Assembly: GCF_042665255.1 (NCBI RefSeq)
Contig: NZ_JBHTCD010000003.1
Length of the DNA: 64,000 nt
Origin: Insolitispirillum peregrinum
GTDB taxonomy: Bacteria; Pseudomonadota; Alphaproteobacteria; Rhodospirillales; Rhodospirillaceae
Direction: 5' to 3' (one strand)
Every line of letters starts with the position of its first letter. The first letter of the stretch is position 1. The notes beneath the pieces are model-generated. The model was not told where the DNA came from and ran no database searches. It saw nothing but the letters and a program-made list of their open reading frames with translations. Below, one piece after another: positions 16,317 to 25,477 of the stretch. The position numbers were made by a program, and so were the translations under genes.

Positions 16317-18548
16317 CTAACGGGGACCGTAGAGGGTTTCGAGGGCTCCCTTGTCCTCGGTGTCCTGGCTGTCTGTTGGTGCGGCAGGCAGGCAGACGTG
16401 GAAAATGGTGCCTTCCGGGGTGCCATCGGCGCGGTGGTTGGGGGTAATCCAGATCCGCCCTTTGTGCCGTTCAAGGATACGTTTCACCAGCGCAAGGCCA
16501 ATGCCTGTTCCTTCATATTCTTCCGGGCCGTGCAGACGCTGAAAAATCAGGAAAATGCGGGCGTATTGATCCGGGGGGATGCCGATACCGTTGTCTGCGA
16601 TGTCGATTTCAACCGTTTCGTGGTTGAGGGTGGCGGTGATGACCACATGCGGCGGGCGTTCGTCGGGGCAATATTTCAGCGCGTTGCCGACCAGGTTCTG
16701 GAACAGGCTGGTGATTTGCCCGGTGTCGCCCATCACCGGTGGCATGCTGGCGGGAACGTCGATGGTGGCCTGCCTGGCTTCGATGGAAACGGCCAGATTG
16801 GTCAGGGCCTGCCGGATGCATTGAGGAAGCCGGGTTGGCTGCATGCGTTCTCCGGCTGTTTCAACACGGGAAAACGTCAACAGGTCATTGATCAGCCGTG
16901 ACATGCGCCGTGCGCCCTGAACGGCAAAATCGATAAACTCGTGGGCTTCCTTGTCGAGCGTGTTGCCGTACCGCCGTTCCAGCAGTTGCAGATAGCTGGA
17001 AACCACCCGCAAGGGTGCCTGCAAGTCATGCGAGGCCACATAGGCAAACTGTTGCAGGTCAGAGTTCGAGCTTTCCAGGGCGCGGGTCTTTTCCGTCAGG
17101 GCGTTGCGCAGCATGGTGGCATCGGTGATATCGGTGACCATGGCGAACACGCTGTCAATGGCTCCGTTTTCATCCCGCAGGGTCGAGGCGGCGATATGGG
17201 CAATCAGCGGCGAGCCATCCTTGCGGATCAGGGTGATGTCGTACACCCGGTGTTCCCGGCTCCACAGTGAGTCAATCTGCTGGCTGAAATCTTCCACCAG
17301 TTCGGGCGCGCAGAAGCGGGTGGGGGAGTGACCAATGATTTCATGCCGTTCATAGCCCAGCATTGTACACAGGCTGGAATTGACCGCCACCGTCTGGCGG
17401 GTGATCGGGTCGATTTGCCAGTATCCTTCCACGGTTCCTTCGACGACCGACTGGTAATGACGTTCGCGGTCATTGAGCTGCTGCAGTGTCTGGACGGCGA
17501 GCAGGCGGGATTGCTGGCGGGAAATCAGCAGCAGGTAGGCCCCGGCCGACAGGGTCAGCGCCAACAGGGTGTTGGCAATCAGCGAAGACCATGGGTCCCG
17601 ATAGAGCCGGGCTTCCAGACCCGGGGTGCTGTGGACCCTCATCAGCCAGCTTTGCCCGGCGATGATCAGGGTCCGCTCGCTGCTTAGCCGTGGCTGGCCC
17701 GGGTCGGCATCCGGATGGTTATCCATGCTGATCAGTTGGCCGTCTGCCGTGCTGACCAGCAGGTGGGCATCATACCCCCGTGTGCGGGCAGTGCCGAACA
17801 GGGTCTGCGCCAGACTGTTGCCGTGCAACCCCAGGCTCACCCAGCCCTGCAAGGCAAGGCGGCGCTGTTCGATGGTGCTGGTGGGGAAAAACGATTTGTA
17901 GACCGGGGTGACCATCAGGAAATCAACATTGGTGCTTCCTGCGGTGATCAGCTGCAACGGCGGACTGAGGACGGTTTCCCCGCTGTCACGCGCCTGCAAG
18001 GCGGTATCCCGGCGGGTGCTGTTCTGGCTGAGGTCCAGCCCCAGCAGGGTGTTCCGGTTCTGGAGATAGGGTTCAAAGTGGGTGATGATGATGTGCTGAT
18101 GGTCTGTTAAATCCGACGGATTGCGATCATTCTGGCCATGGCTTTGCAGGGCAAAGTCGGGACTGATCTCTTGCCGCATGCGCAGCAGAAAGGCATCGAG
18201 ATCCTGATCGGTGACCGGCTGGGCATAGGCAAGGGCATCAAGGCCGGGGAAGTTGCTCCACAGCTTTTGCCGGTCCAGATAGGCCTGCCAGTCCTTGCGG
18301 CTGGCAAAGGGCGATGTTTCCCAGAATGACGCGCTGCTGCGCAGGGTCATCTGGTACAGCCGCATTCGTTCGGCAACGCTTTGGGCCAGTTTGTCGACGT
18401 CACTTTCAAATGTTGTTTCGATGGCCTTGTTCTGGCTGGTCTGTTCGCCATGCCAGACGATTGCCGCCAGCAGTAGCGCAGCAGTCATAAAGGCCAGCAG
18501 GAACAACCGCTGGGGCCAGGTCAGCAGGGAAAAGGTTTCACGAGCCAT
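16317..18548 (-). CDS. Hybrid-less sensor histidine kinase with CHASE and PAS domains
   Basis: 743 residues from the ATG that overlaps the end of the upstream Cache gene by 11 bases. Order: transmembrane helix (about 13-32), CHASE-type periplasmic domain (about 60-305), second helix (about 325-343), PAS (about 365-475), HisKA with the phospho-acceptor His at about 507 (YVASHDLQAPL), and HATPase (LVGNALKYC, DNGIGIPP, GTGIGLALVKRILERH). All boxes look intact. No receiver domain is attached and no response regulator is adjacent. The phytochrome-like HisKA/HATPase style suggests signalling to a stand-alone receiver. The ligand is unknown. Confidence 0.9.
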   Translation of the reverse strand: MARETFSLLTWPQRLFLLAFMTAALLLAAIVWHGEQTSQNKAIETTFESDVDKLAQSVAERMRLYQMTLRSSASFWETSPFASRKDWQAYLDRQKLWSNFPGLDALAYAQPVTDQDLDAFLLRMRQEISPDFALQSHGQNDRNPSDLTDHQHIIITHFEPYLQNRNTLLGLDLSQNSTRRDTALQARDSGETVLSPPLQLITAGSTNVDFLMVTPVYKSFFPTSTIEQRRLALQGWVSLGLHGNSLAQTLFGTARTRGYDAHLLVSTADGQLISMDNHPDADPGQPRLSSERTLIIAGQSWLMRVHSTPGLEARLYRDPWSSLIANTLLALTLSAGAYLLLISRQQSRLLAVQTLQQLNDRERHYQSVVEGTVEGYWQIDPITRQTVAVNSSLCTMLGYERHEIIGHSPTRFCAPELVEDFSQQIDSLWSREHRVYDITLIRKDGSPLIAHIAASTLRDENGAIDSVFAMVTDITDATMLRNALTEKTRALESSNSDLQQFAYVASHDLQAPLRVVSSYLQLLERRYGNTLDKEAHEFIDFAVQGARRMSRLINDLLTFSRVETAGERMQPTRLPQCIRQALTNLAVSIEARQATIDVPASMPPVMGDTGQITSLFQNLVGNALKYCPDERPPHVVITATLNHETVEIDIADNGIGIPPDQYARIFLIFQRLHGPEEYEGTGIGLALVKRILERHKGRIWITPNHRADGTPEGTIFHVCLPAAPTDSQDTEDKGALETLYGPR

Positions 18549-19647
18549 GGCGCACCGGCCAGAGCCATGCCACAAGCACGGCTGCCACAAGGAGAAGGAA
18601 GGCAAAGCCGTACAGGCGTTCGGGTGTCAGGAAGACCGGCAGGCGGGGCAGGGCCGCTGGGGGCATGAAGTCGCTGAGGTGGGCAGAGGCATAGACCACC
18701 CATTCCACACTGCCATCATTCAGGCGCTCGACCCAGGCGGCCCGCTTGCTCTGGCGGCCAGAGTCCGGGTGAGGCCAGTCAAACAGCACCAGACCGCCGC
18801 CTTCATGGGCTTTGCGCAGGATCTGGGCTTGCACGGCGGCACCGTTGGCGATGGAAAAGCTGTCCTGCGGCAGGCGCTGGTTCTGGCTGACCTCGGGGAA
18901 CAGCACCATCTGCCCCATCGGGTCAGCAAGGCCGATGGCACCTGACTGACCAAAGTGGACGGCGGACAGACCCGGAGTGGCTTCGTCGATGATGCTGCGC
19001 TCCATCGCCGGGACGTACTCGCCCGCACCGATCAGCCAGTCATAGGGGGCGAAATACCGGACGTAGGCGATTTTCTCGACCATCCGTTCCTTGCTGTCGG
19101 GGGCATACCAGCGATAGGAAAAATACCCCGATCCTCCCGGCTGTTGCGCCGCATGAATCAACCCCTTCATGATGAAGGTGCCTTGATCGTCGCGGTTTTC
19201 CAGCAGGTTGCGGCCCTCGTTTTGCGGATGCAGGGGCATCAGCACCACATCGCCATTCATGCCATCAATGAAAAAATAGCCCCGGCCCGCGAAAAAGCGG
19301 ATGTTCCGCAGGCTGTCCCGGATCAGGGTCTTCAGGGTATTGGGGGGCAGGACCGGCGAGGATGTGCTGTAAATGGCGCTGATGATGGCATGGGCACCAT
19401 CAACCTGTTCGGCCAGTCGCTGTTTGAGGGTGGTCAGGACGGACTGTTGCTGCGTGCTGAGGTAGGTGTGTGCATGGTTTGCTTCATTGCGCAGGGCGGA
19501 TTCGGCCAGCCGCAGGGCTTCGTCTTGCCGCTGGCGGGCTTCCTGATCGGGGTCTGGCGTCCCGGCGGCCTGAAAGACCAGCAAGGCAGCCAGCAACAGG
19601 GCTGGCAACACGCCCAGAAGGCGCCACATCCAGTGCGGTAGGCGCAT
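18538..19647 (-). CDS. Periplasmic Cache-domain protein, membrane anchored, no output domain
   Basis: 369 residues. A transmembrane helix at about 9-28, then a periplasmic part of about 300 residues with Cache_2/sCache features (RNIRFFAGRGYFFIDGMNGD; YDWLIGAGEYVPAMER) and probably a second Cache-like module, then a helix at about 340-362 and a short basic tail. It has no kinase, methyl-accepting, GGDEF or other output domain. Its end overlaps the start of the CHASE kinase, so the two are translated together; it may be a ligand-binding accessory for that kinase. The ATG has a GGGGGGATG-type purine run upstream. Confidence 0.75.
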   Translation of the reverse strand: MRLPHWMWRLLGVLPALLLAALLVFQAAGTPDPDQEARQRQDEALRLAESALRNEANHAHTYLSTQQQSVLTTLKQRLAEQVDGAHAIISAIYSTSSPVLPPNTLKTLIRDSLRNIRFFAGRGYFFIDGMNGDVVLMPLHPQNEGRNLLENRDDQGTFIMKGLIHAAQQPGGSGYFSYRWYAPDSKERMVEKIAYVRYFAPYDWLIGAGEYVPAMERSIIDEATPGLSAVHFGQSGAIGLADPMGQMVLFPEVSQNQRLPQDSFSIANGAAVQAQILRKAHEGGGLVLFDWPHPDSGRQSKRAAWVERLNDGSVEWVVYASAHLSDFMPPAALPRLPVFLTPERLYGFAFLLLVAAVLVAWLWPVRHGS

Positions 19648-19854
19648 GCCATCCCCCCCTATGGCCGATGTTGTTTTTGGGGGACGATCCCCTCTTATGA
19701 GGATACTATAGCATGAATATAACGCCATCTACAGGACGAAAACCCGCTCGCCGGGCGCGGGCTTATCTTCCCCTTCCTTTTGGCAGCCAAAGGTTTACAG
19801 TGCTTTCCATATGCCCGTTTCCCTGATCGTCTATCCGCAGGAGTTCCCGTATCA

Positions 19855-21357
19855 ATGAAGATCAGCTTTGCCAAATCCGGCCTGCCGAAGGCCGGTGCGC
19901 TGGTGGTTGGCGTGTTCGCCAACCGTGCGCTGTCGGCCACGGCCCGTCTGGTCGATGACGCCACCGGTGGTACCCTGACCCGCGCGATGGACGCCGCCCG
20001 TTTTGACGGGAAGGCCGAGCAGACCCTCAGTCTGCTGTGCCCGTCGGGCGTCGATGTGACCCGGGTGATTGCCATTGGACTGGGCGAACCGGGAGACCTG
20101 TCGCTGGCGTCGCTGCAGACCTTTGGCGGTGTGGCCTGTGCCGCCCTGTCCAGCGGCACCGAAAAGCATGGCGTGATTGCGCTGGACCTGCCCGCTGACA
20201 GCGGTCTGGACGCGGTGCAGGCGGCGGCCAATGTCGGCTATGGCGCGCGTCTGCGCAGCTATCGCTTTGACAAGTACCGTACGAAGGAAAAGAAGGAAGA
20301 CAAGCCGCAGCTTGAAAAGCTGGAAATCCTGTCGGCGGTGGGCAATGACGCCAAAAAGGCCTTTGGCCTGCTGGATGCGGTGGCCGACGGGGTGTTCCTG
20401 ACCCGCGACCTGCAGTCCGAACCGGCCAACATCCTCGGCCCCGAAGAACTGGCCAGGGAATGCGTCCGGCTGGAAAAGCTGGGCGTCAAGGTCACCGTGC
20501 TGGGTGAAAAGGACATGCGCAAGCTGGGGATGGGTGCCCTGTTGGGTGTCGGTCAGGGCTCGGCGCGCGAAAGCCAGCTGGTGGTGATGGAATGGACTGG
20601 TGCGGCTGAAAAGGATACGGCTCCGCTGGCGATCGTCGGCAAGGGCGTCTGCTTTGACAGCGGCGGCATTTCGATCAAGCCGGCCGGCGGCATGGAAGAC
20701 ATGAAGTGGGACATGGGTGGCGCTGGCGTCACCATTGGCCTGATGAAGGCGCTGGCCGGTCGCAAGGCGAAGGTCAACGTCGTCGGTCTGGTCGGTCTGG
20801 TGGAAAACATGCCGTCGGGGACCGCCCAGCGTCCGGGCGACGTGGTGACCTCGATGTCCGGCCAGACCATCGAAGTGATCAACACCGACGCCGAAGGTCG
20901 TCTGGTGCTGTGCGATGTGCTGACCTATTGCCAGCAGGAATACAAGCCGAAGGCGATCGTCGATCTGGCGACCCTGACCGGCGCGATCATCATCAGTCTG
21001 GGCAGCGAGCATGCCGGCCTGTTCTCGAACGATGACAGCCTGTCCGATGCCCTGACCGCCGCAGGCAAGGCCACCGGCGAAAAGCTGTGGCGGATGCCGC
21101 TGGGCGAAGCCTATGACAAGCAGATCAAGTCCGACATTGCCGACATGAAGAACGTCGGCGGTCGTGAGGCCGGGTCGATCACTGCTGCGCAGTTCCTGCA
21201 ACGCTTCATCGACAAGGGCACGCCGTGGGCCCACCTCGATATCGCGGGCGTGACCTGGGGCAGCAAGGACAAGCCGCTGGTGCCAAAGGGCGGGACCGCG
21301 TTCGGTGTCCGCCTGCTGGATCGTCTGGTGGCGGAACAGTACGAAGACAAGGCCTGA
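19855..21357 (+). CDS. pepA: Leucyl aminopeptidase (M17)
   Basis: 500 residues, full family length. Two-metal M17 peptidase: metal and substrate residues are in GKGVCFDSGGISIKPAGGM and VINTDAEGRLVLCDVL, with the N-terminal regulatory domain intact. It releases N-terminal residues from peptides in the cytoplasm. In related genomes pepA lies next to and divergent from lptF; here the kinase pair and a small membrane protein separate them. The start follows AGGAG at 11 bases. Lys-, Glu- and Asp-rich as usual. Confidence 0.96.
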   Translation: MKISFAKSGLPKAGALVVGVFANRALSATARLVDDATGGTLTRAMDAARFDGKAEQTLSLLCPSGVDVTRVIAIGLGEPGDLSLASLQTFGGVACAALSSGTEKHGVIALDLPADSGLDAVQAAANVGYGARLRSYRFDKYRTKEKKEDKPQLEKLEILSAVGNDAKKAFGLLDAVADGVFLTRDLQSEPANILGPEELARECVRLEKLGVKVTVLGEKDMRKLGMGALLGVGQGSARESQLVVMEWTGAAEKDTAPLAIVGKGVCFDSGGISIKPAGGMEDMKWDMGGAGVTIGLMKALAGRKAKVNVVGLVGLVENMPSGTAQRPGDVVTSMSGQTIEVINTDAEGRLVLCDVLTYCQQEYKPKAIVDLATLTGAIIISLGSEHAGLFSNDDSLSDALTAAGKATGEKLWRMPLGEAYDKQIKSDIADMKNVGGREAGSITAAQFLQRFIDKGTPWAHLDIAGVTWGSKDKPLVPKGGTAFGVRLLDRLVAEQYEDKA

Positions 21358-21359
21358 GC

Positions 21360-22958
21360 ATGAGCAGTATGGAGGCTGCCGCCCGGTCACCGGGCGGGCG
21401 GGAGCGTGGGGCAGCCTCTGCTGCGGCGTCCCGTTCAAACCCGGGGAAACGGGCGGTGTCTCCGGTCGAGGTCCAGTTCACCGGGCGTCCTCTGGCGCAG
21501 GCCGAGGCGCTGGTGCTGGGGGTGTGGGAAGGCGGCAATCCAACCGCCGCCGCCCGTGCCCTGGGGGCCGACCGCTGGATCGGGCAGGCGTTGCGCCGTC
21601 TGCCTGCCTTTACCGGCAAAAGCGGCAACGCCTTGCTGCTGCATCCCCCTCGTTGTGATGACAGCGGAACACCGCTGCCTGCGCAGATGGTGCTGACCGG
21701 ATTGGGGCAGTTTGGCGCGATGGATGCCGAAACCGCCCGGCGCTGCGGTGCCGAGGTCGGCGCTGTCCTGATGGCCCATGGCATTACCTCGGCGGCCATC
21801 GATCTGGGGCTGGAGCCGCTGATGGCGGCGTTCTTTGTGCTGGGGCTGCGGTTGCGTTGTGCGCCGATGCCCGACTATCGCCGCCATGAGGCTGATGGGC
21901 CGGAGGCTCCGCGCCCGTTGCGGCTGATCAGCGTGCGGGTCGGTGATCCCAGAATGGCCGAAACGGCGTGGGCCCAGTTGCGCGCCGCCGCCGAAGGCGT
22001 GGAACTGGCTCGCCGCCTGACGGCAGAACCAGCCAATATTTTGACTCCGGCCCGGATGATCGAAAAGGCGCAAGGCTTGAGCAAGCTGCGCGTCAGTGTC
22101 GAGGTGCTCGATGCCGAGCGTCTGGCCGCCGAAGGCATGAACCTGCATCTGGCCGTTGGTCGCGGCAGTGCCCATCCGCCTGCTCTGGTGGTGATGCGCT
22201 GGCGCGGGGCCGGGGATGGCAGCGCGCCGGTGCTGGTGGTCGGCAAGGGGTTGACCTTTGACAGCGGTGGGCTGTGCATCAAGCCAGCCGCCGGGATGGA
22301 AGAGATGAAGGGCGACATGGGCGGCGCAGCCACGGTGCTGGGGCTGCTGCATGCCGTTGCCACCGCCCAGACGCCGGTCAATGTCACCGGAATCATGGCA
22401 CTGGCCGAAAACATGACCGATGGTGCCGCCTATCGGCCCGGCGATGTTTACACCAGCCATGCCGGTCTGACCGTCGAAGTGATTGATACCGATGCCGAAG
22501 GCCGGATGGTGCTGGCCGATGCCCTGTCGTGGGGATGTGCCACCGAAAACCCCAAGGCGGTGATTGATCTGGCGACCCTGACCGGCAGCATTGTGGTGGC
22601 GCTGGGACATCATCATGCCGGATTGTTCTGTAGCGATGATGCGCTGGCACGCGGGCTGATCCGCTCGGGGCAGTCAACCGACGAACTGCTGTGGCGGATG
22701 CCGTTGAGCGAGGCGCTGGATGAGGACCTGAAAAGCGACTGCGCCGATCTGAAGCAATGCGCTTCCGCCGGACGTTTGCTGCCCGACGCCTTGCACGCAG
22801 CGCGCTTTCTGTCGCACTTCGTTCCCGACGGAACGCCATGGGCGCACCTTGATATTGCCGGGGTGAGTGAACGGGCCACCGCAACGGCGCATATGCCGGT
22901 CGGTCCCACCGGATTTGGGGTGTTGACCCTGTTTGACTGGCTGACCGATCAGTTTTGA
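21360..22958 (+). CDS. Second M17 leucyl aminopeptidase family protein (tandem paralogue)
   Basis: 532 residues, starting two bases after the pepA stop, so surely co-translated. The catalytic domain is intact (GKGLTFDSGGLCIKPAAGM; VIDTDAEGRMVLADAL). The N-terminal third is divergent, with a Ser/Ala/Arg-rich 45-residue extension, and differs clearly from PepA next door. It probably has a different peptide preference or forms a mixed hexamer. The duplication is old, judged by low identity outside the active site. Confidence 0.88.
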   Translation: MSSMEAAARSPGGRERGAASAAASRSNPGKRAVSPVEVQFTGRPLAQAEALVLGVWEGGNPTAAARALGADRWIGQALRRLPAFTGKSGNALLLHPPRCDDSGTPLPAQMVLTGLGQFGAMDAETARRCGAEVGAVLMAHGITSAAIDLGLEPLMAAFFVLGLRLRCAPMPDYRRHEADGPEAPRPLRLISVRVGDPRMAETAWAQLRAAAEGVELARRLTAEPANILTPARMIEKAQGLSKLRVSVEVLDAERLAAEGMNLHLAVGRGSAHPPALVVMRWRGAGDGSAPVLVVGKGLTFDSGGLCIKPAAGMEEMKGDMGGAATVLGLLHAVATAQTPVNVTGIMALAENMTDGAAYRPGDVYTSHAGLTVEVIDTDAEGRMVLADALSWGCATENPKAVIDLATLTGSIVVALGHHHAGLFCSDDALARGLIRSGQSTDELLWRMPLSEALDEDLKSDCADLKQCASAGRLLPDALHAARFLSHFVPDGTPWAHLDIAGVSERATATAHMPVGPTGFGVLTLFDWLTDQF

Positions 22959-22987
22959 GAGTGTTTGCACCGCAGTATCACAAGACC

Positions 22988-23115
22988 GTGGAGCGGTGCC
23001 CCACACTTCTCTGGGGCCTTCAGGCCCCGGACTCCATTCATTTGATACTTAAAGAAAAATAGGGGTTCGGGGACATCGTCCCTGAACGGGTTTGGGCGGT
23101 AGCCCAATTTTGTCT
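22988..23115 (+). repeat. Dispersed multi-hairpin element, family A, copy 2
   Basis: The same succession of stems as the copies at 16.17 and 55.95 kb, with the most sequence drift of the three (for example GGGACATCGTCCC in place of the CGGGGCC palindrome: both bases of the pairs changed so that a stem is retained). Compensating change suggests selection for structure or a separate origin of the stem. It follows the aminopeptidase stop by 30 bp and occupies most of an otherwise gene-free 280-bp gap. Confidence 0.75.
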
Positions 23116-23239
23116 CCTTACGGTCGCGTACGATGGATGCACAACAACAGAACAACGGGCGGCCTGGTCGGGAGGGCCGCCCGTTGCGTTTGGGGCATCA
23201 GGGTGTATCTGACCAGGAGGCCGATGCCCCAAATCCTGT

Positions 23240-23887
23240 TTAGAAGAAGCTCTCTTCGTCGCCGCCGCCAAAGTCAGCCATGCCGTCAAGGAAGCCTGCG
23301 CCTTCTTCGGCCACCGGGGCAACGCTGTCGGTGACGGCGGTGGCGGCTTCGGTCACGCTGGCCGCCGCATCACCGGCGAACATCGACGACAGGGCGTTGC
23401 CCAGCATCACGCCACCGGCAACGCCGACGGCGGTCTGCATCGCACCGGCCAGAAAGCCGCCGCCCTGCGGAGCCGGGTTGAACGGGCGACCCTGCTGTCC
23501 ATATCCGGGCTGTCCATATCCCGGCTGTCCATGGCCGGGCTGCCCGTAGCCCTGCTGATAGGCTTGCTGCGGCTGAGGCTGCGGGCGACGCTGGGCGCTG
23601 GAACCACCACCGAACAGGCTGCTGAGGAAGCCACCGCTGGCGGCCGGGCGGCTGGCCAGTTCCTGTTCGAGCTGTTCAACGCGGGCGGTCAGGGCCTGCA
23701 GGGCCTGTTCCTGCATCACGATGGCCTGAGCCATGTAATACGGGGCGTTCGGCAGGGCGGTGACCTTGTCGCGGATCAGGGCCAGGGCTTCGCGTTCGGG
23801 CATCTGGCCAGAGCTGACAGAGGTGCGTTCGGCCTGTTCCAGTTTGCCGAACAGTTGTTCAATCATTTCACGTTCAGCAGAGTTCAT
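23240..23887 (-). CDS. DUF2076 family protein with GYGQPG repeats
   Basis: 215 residues. The DUF2076 start (MNSAEREMIEQLFGKL...) is followed by a coiled-coil (about 60-85; ALQALTARVEQLEQEL), a low-complexity segment with tandem Gly-Tyr-Gly-Gln-Pro-Gly units (about 105-140), a Gly/Ala hydrophobic segment (about 145-170; FLAGAMQTAVGVAGGVMLGN) that may enter the membrane, and an acidic tail ending DEESFF. Function unknown; older annotations as periplasmic ligand-binding sensor are weak. GAGGA lies before the ATG. Single gene. Confidence 0.82.
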   Translation of the reverse strand: MNSAEREMIEQLFGKLEQAERTSVSSGQMPEREALALIRDKVTALPNAPYYMAQAIVMQEQALQALTARVEQLEQELASRPAASGGFLSSLFGGGSSAQRRPQPQPQQAYQQGYGQPGHGQPGYGQPGYGQQGRPFNPAPQGGGFLAGAMQTAVGVAGGVMLGNALSSMFAGDAAASVTEAATAVTDSVAPVAEEGAGFLDGMADFGGGDEESFF

Positions 23888-23965
23888 GGTGTCCTCGGTC
23901 TGTCTTTCTGTGGGGATCGGTTCTTTCGGGAACCGGTCGATGAACAGACTGTAATGTTTTTCTTG

Positions 23966-24016
23966 TGATAGGTCTAATTGATATATAGTGAATTTTTGAT
24001 AGGTATAAACTATCAA
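23966..24016. promoter_or_regulatory. AT-rich control region with inverted and direct repeats
   Basis: TTGATAG and CTATCAA arms, seven bases apart, form an inverted repeat at 23996-24016. The word TGATAGGT occurs twice 31 bp apart, and TATATA lies between. The AT content is far above the surroundings. It is placed 80-130 bp upstream of the DUF2076 start, suggesting a regulator-controlled promoter; the regulator is unknown. Confidence 0.45.
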
Positions 24017-24021
24017 CGTGG

Positions 24022-24060
24022 CCGAAAGAAAAGCCCGCACCAGAGGCACCCGGTGCGGGC
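24022..24060 (-). terminator. Intrinsic terminator, minus strand
   Basis: A nine-base-pair stem GCCCGCACC/GGTGCGGGC with a ten-base loop is followed on the minus strand by TTTTCTTTC. It could end read-through from ccrM before the DUF2076 promoter. Confidence 0.6.
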
Positions 24061-24201
24061 CAAGAGACGAGGGGACCGTTGCAGCAGTAACGCCCCTCAA
24101 GCTCTTTATCAGCGATAGGCTGTTAACACTTGATGAATAAGCCAAATATAGATCCCATCCTTTACCCGGTATAGGTCAAAAGGATGGTGATTCCCATAAC
24201 A

Positions 24202-24246
24202 ACAACACCCTGCCATGCCGGAAACACGGCAGTGGCAGGGTGCAGA
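24202..24246 (-). terminator. Intrinsic terminator of ccrM
   Basis: A ten-base-pair stem CACCCTGCCA/TGGCAGGGTG, with an inner CCG/CGG pair, is followed on the minus strand by TTGTTGTT. It begins about 30 bases after the ccrM stop. Confidence 0.65.
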
Positions 24247-24277
24247 GTTGGGGAAAATTTCCCGAAAACCCGCAAAT

Positions 24278-25447
24278 TTACTGGATCGACTGGGTCATTT
24301 CGGCGCGAATCTGCTGACGCAGGACATCAATCGACACCCGATCGCTGCCGTTCTGCACATGCCAGAAGGTCCAGCCGTTGCAGGCCGGGGCACCCTGAAC
24401 GGCAGCGCCCACCTGATGGATCGAGCCACGGTGTTCGCTGCTGATGATGGTGCCATCGGCATGGACGCGGGCGGTAAAGCGGCCCGAGGCGTCGGTCAGC
24501 AGCGCGCCGGGTTGCAGCATGCCGCGTTCGACCACCGCCCCGAAGGGCACGCGCGGTTCGGTGCGCTTGGACGGGGTCAGCAGCAACTGCTTGTCTTCGA
24601 TTTCCTCGACGGCAGCAATGCGGCGACGGGCGGCAGCGATATAGCCGGGGTCCTGTTCGATGCCGATGTAATGACGGCCCAGACGCTTGGCAGCCGCACC
24701 GGTGGTGCCGGTGCCAAAGAACGGGTCCAGCACCACGTCACCCGGCTGGGTCGAGGCCATCAGCACCCGGTACAGCAGGCTTTCCGGCTTCTGGGTTGGA
24801 TGCAGCTTGCCGCCATCATCGCTTTTCAGGCGTTCGGCGCCAGTACACAGCGGCAAGGCCCAGTCAGAGCGCATCTGCGTGCCGTCATTCAGCTGCTTCA
24901 TGGCGTCGTAATTGAACATGTACTTGGCGTCGGGCGACTTGGCGCACCACACCAGCGTTTCGTGGGCGTTGGTAAAGCGCGTGCCACGGAAATTCGGCAT
25001 CGGATTGGTCTTGTGCCACACCACGTCGTTGAGCACCCAAAAGCCCATGTCCTGAAGGGCAGCCCCGACGCGGAAAATGTTGTGGTACGACCCGATGACC
25101 CACAGGCCACCGTCGTCTTTCAGCACCCGGCGGGCGGCAGCCAGCCACTCGCGGGTGAATTTGTCGTAGGCGGCGATGCTTTCGAACTTGTCCCAGGCAT
25201 CATCAACGCCATCGACGCGCGAATTGTCCGGGCGGTGCAGTTCACCGCCAAGCTGCAGGTTGTACGGCGGATCCGCAAAAATCAGATCAACGCTCTTTTC
25301 CGGCAGGGAATTCATGATCTCGATGCAATTCCCCGCATGGATTACATCGGTCTTGATCGGCGCAGCCTGCTTGGTGGCGGAAGCCACCTTGCGAGAGGTT
25401 TTGCGCGGGGCCTTGGCAGGCGCGGTGGTCGAAGCTTTGCGGGGCAT
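24278..25447 (-). CDS. ccrM: CcrM-type adenine DNA methyltransferase (GANTC)
   Basis: 389 residues. Beta-class amino-methyltransferase: the catalytic DPPY motif (FADPPYNLQLGG) comes before the SAM-binding motif (DPFFGTGTTGAAAKRLGR). It has the C-terminal domain of about 85 residues typical of CcrM (GTIISSEHRGSIHQVGA, ACNGWTFWHV). CcrM methylates adenine in GANTC after replication and couples gene expression to the cell cycle. A basic Lys/Ala/Thr extension of about 30 residues precedes the family start. The upstream region carries 11 GANTC sites, suggesting autoregulation. No restriction partner is present, as expected for an orphan. Confidence 0.96.
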   Translation of the reverse strand: MPRKASTTAPAKAPRKTSRKVASATKQAAPIKTDVIHAGNCIEIMNSLPEKSVDLIFADPPYNLQLGGELHRPDNSRVDGVDDAWDKFESIAAYDKFTREWLAAARRVLKDDGGLWVIGSYHNIFRVGAALQDMGFWVLNDVVWHKTNPMPNFRGTRFTNAHETLVWCAKSPDAKYMFNYDAMKQLNDGTQMRSDWALPLCTGAERLKSDDGGKLHPTQKPESLLYRVLMASTQPGDVVLDPFFGTGTTGAAAKRLGRHYIGIEQDPGYIAAARRRIAAVEEIEDKQLLLTPSKRTEPRVPFGAVVERGMLQPGALLTDASGRFTARVHADGTIISSEHRGSIHQVGAAVQGAPACNGWTFWHVQNGSDRVSIDVLRQQIRAEMTQSIQ

Positions 25448-25477
25448 GGCGTTCTAACTGTTGTTCATGGGGCAAGG

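Noticed and set aside
23500..23550. Short tandem DNA repeats in the DUF2076 gene as a mobile or regulatory element
   Set aside because: They are in frame and encode Gly-Tyr-Gly-Gln-Pro-Gly units of a low-complexity protein segment.
25454..25469. GTTC...GTTC near the ccrM start, as a LexA box
   Set aside because: The spacer is eight bases, not seven, and it does not lie in a visible promoter.
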